Made by a program: the position numbers and the translations under genes
DNA from: Lachnospiraceae bacterium YSD2013
Lineage (GTDB): Bacteria; Bacillota; Clostridia; Lachnospirales; Lachnospiraceae
NCBI GenBank assembly: GCA_900100895.1
Contig: FMTX01000009.1
Location: 124,001 to 188,000 of the forward strand
Length of the DNA: 64,000 nucleotides
Reading direction: 5' to 3'
Notes under the pieces: generated by a model
What the model was told of the DNA's origin: nothing
Database searches by the model: none
The model's input: only the letters and a program-made list of their open reading frames with translations
Part shown: piece by piece, positions 63,192 to 64,000 of the stretch
Layout: the number at the start of each line of letters is the position of its first letter
Numbering within the stretch: position 1 is the first letter of the stretch

Positions 63192-64000
63192 TTATGCATT
63201 TATGGTAGAAACCCCCATGTCCTGCTCTTCAAGCACGTCGAGCACAACTCTTAAGGTATCAAGTGAAGTGAACATCGTCACATTATTCTCGGTCGCGCAA
63301 CGTCTGATGGCCGCACCATCCTCGTAGTGAACGCCCGACAGGATAGCTCGAGTATTGATAACGTAGCTTACTCCGCCCGCTTTGATGGCTTCAAGAATCT
63401 CGGTACTGCCTTCGCTTAATTTCTTACGGATTCTGTTCTTAATGCCATAGTCGGATAAGTACTTACCCGTAAGCGAAGTAGCCTCGATATTAAAGCCTAA
63501 GTCGTAGAATCGCTTAATTAAAGGCATTGCCTCAATCTTATCTTCGTCCGCCAGGGATACGATAACCGTACCGTGAGTGCGAATCTTAACGCCCGAAGCC
63601 GTGAGTGCCTTGTACATAGCTCTGTGGAGCTTCGCATCATAACCGATAGCCTCACCGGTAGACTTCATCTCGGGCGAGAGGTATGAATCCATGCCCTTGA
63701 GCTTAAGGAACGAGAATGCGGGCACCTTAACGTAGTATCTGTCAGACTTCGGAAGATCCTCGGTGATACCCTGCTCTTTTAAGCTCTGTCCCAGCATAAC
63801 CTTGGTGGCAATATCCGCCAGCATGATGCCGGTAGCCTTGGAAATAAAGGGTACGCTTCGTGAAGATCTCGGGTTAACCTCGATGATATAAACGTTGTCA
63901 GATTCGTCCACAATAAACTGTATGTTGAAAAGTCCCACGATGCCTATGCCGAGGCCGAGACGTTTCGTGTAATCCAAGATGGTTTCTTTGACCTTATCGG
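63192..64000 (-). CDS. carB: Carbamoyl-phosphate synthase large subunit, C-terminal part
   Basis: 269 residues visible, cut by the right window edge. The end of the second ATP-grasp domain (YIIEVNPRSSRSVPF) and the C-terminal MGS-like allosteric domain (VIVSLADEDK...) are present. It makes carbamoyl phosphate from glutamine-derived ammonia, bicarbonate and ATP. Probably in an operon with purF, and another glutamine-using enzyme in this stretch. Confidence 0.96.
   Translation of the reverse strand, partial: DKVKETILDYTKRLGLGIGIVGLFNIQFIVDESDNVYIIEVNPRSSRSVPFISKATGIMLADIATKVMLGQSLKEQGITEDLPKSDRYYVKVPAFSFLKLKGMDSYLSPEMKSTGEAIGYDAKLHRAMYKALTASGVKIRTHGTVIVSLADEDKIEAMPLIKRFYDLGFNIEATSLTGKYLSDYGIKNRIRKKLSEGSTEILEAIKAGGVSYVINTRAILSGVHYEDGAAIRRCATENNVTMFTSLDTLRVVLDVLEEQDMGVSTINA

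Overview
The window reads as chromosome of a Gram-positive, saccharolytic clostridium, most likely a gut or rumen Lachnospiraceae. The signs are abundant lipoboxes, LplB/LplC-type sugar permeases lacking their own ATPase, YesM/YesN two-component pairs, a PrsA-type foldase, a HrcA/CIRCE operator, type III glutamine synthetase and ANTAR antitermination. Strong ribosome binding sites and TTGACA-17-TATAAT-like promoters are common. Nearly all genes lie on the minus strand. This assignment rests on gene content only.

Layout. 1-4.2 kb: htpG (cut by the window edge) with a perfect CIRCE, then a thyA-folA-PHP-foldase operon. 4.2-4.5 kb: a 275-base inverted-repeat element. 4.5-20.8 kb: an arabinoside-uptake region with a GH51 arabinofuranosidase, three lipoprotein binding proteins, two permease pairs, two histidine kinases and two AraC-type response regulators. 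20.8-29.4 kb: a beta-CASP metallo-hydrolase, an ABC exporter, a stand-alone receiver, an acyl-CoA synthetase with a palindromic operator, and a large GGDEF/EAL protein. 29.4-34.8 kb: tRNA-Gly, a strongly folded intergenic RNA candidate, small membrane and lipoprotein genes, a CAT-family acetyltransferase and a 64-bp tandem array of palindromes. 34.8-40.8 kb: an operon of XRE regulator, two ABC exporter half-transporters, a metallo-hydrolase and an unknown protein. 41-64 kb: a nitrogen and glutamine cluster.

The nitrogen cluster is the most interesting part. One operon runs asnB-pyrG-gltB-gltD-(glutamine synthetase-like)-ANTAR regulator. A second has glnN (GS type III) followed by an ammonium channel fused to a PII domain. 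Both operons have a consensus promoter followed within about 4-12 bases of the predicted transcript start by a strong intrinsic terminator, and another terminator separates glnN from amt-PII. The ANTAR protein (an RNA-binding antiterminator family) has a receiver that lacks the phospho-acceptor region. Its neighbour is a glutamine synthetase homologue in which a key active-site segment is missing. I infer a nitrogen-responsive antitermination circuit. Between the two operons lies a seven-gene operon of HAD, two GNATs, a C15-peptidase-like protein, MFS, methyltransferase and GH25.

Three intergenic regions (30.3, 34.3 and 57.4 kb) hold clusters of imperfect palindromes with different arm sequences but nearly the same geometry (8-10 bp arms, 16-18 base centre). 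One repeats at exactly 64 bp; another has mirror-symmetric spacing. I cannot assign them to a known class.
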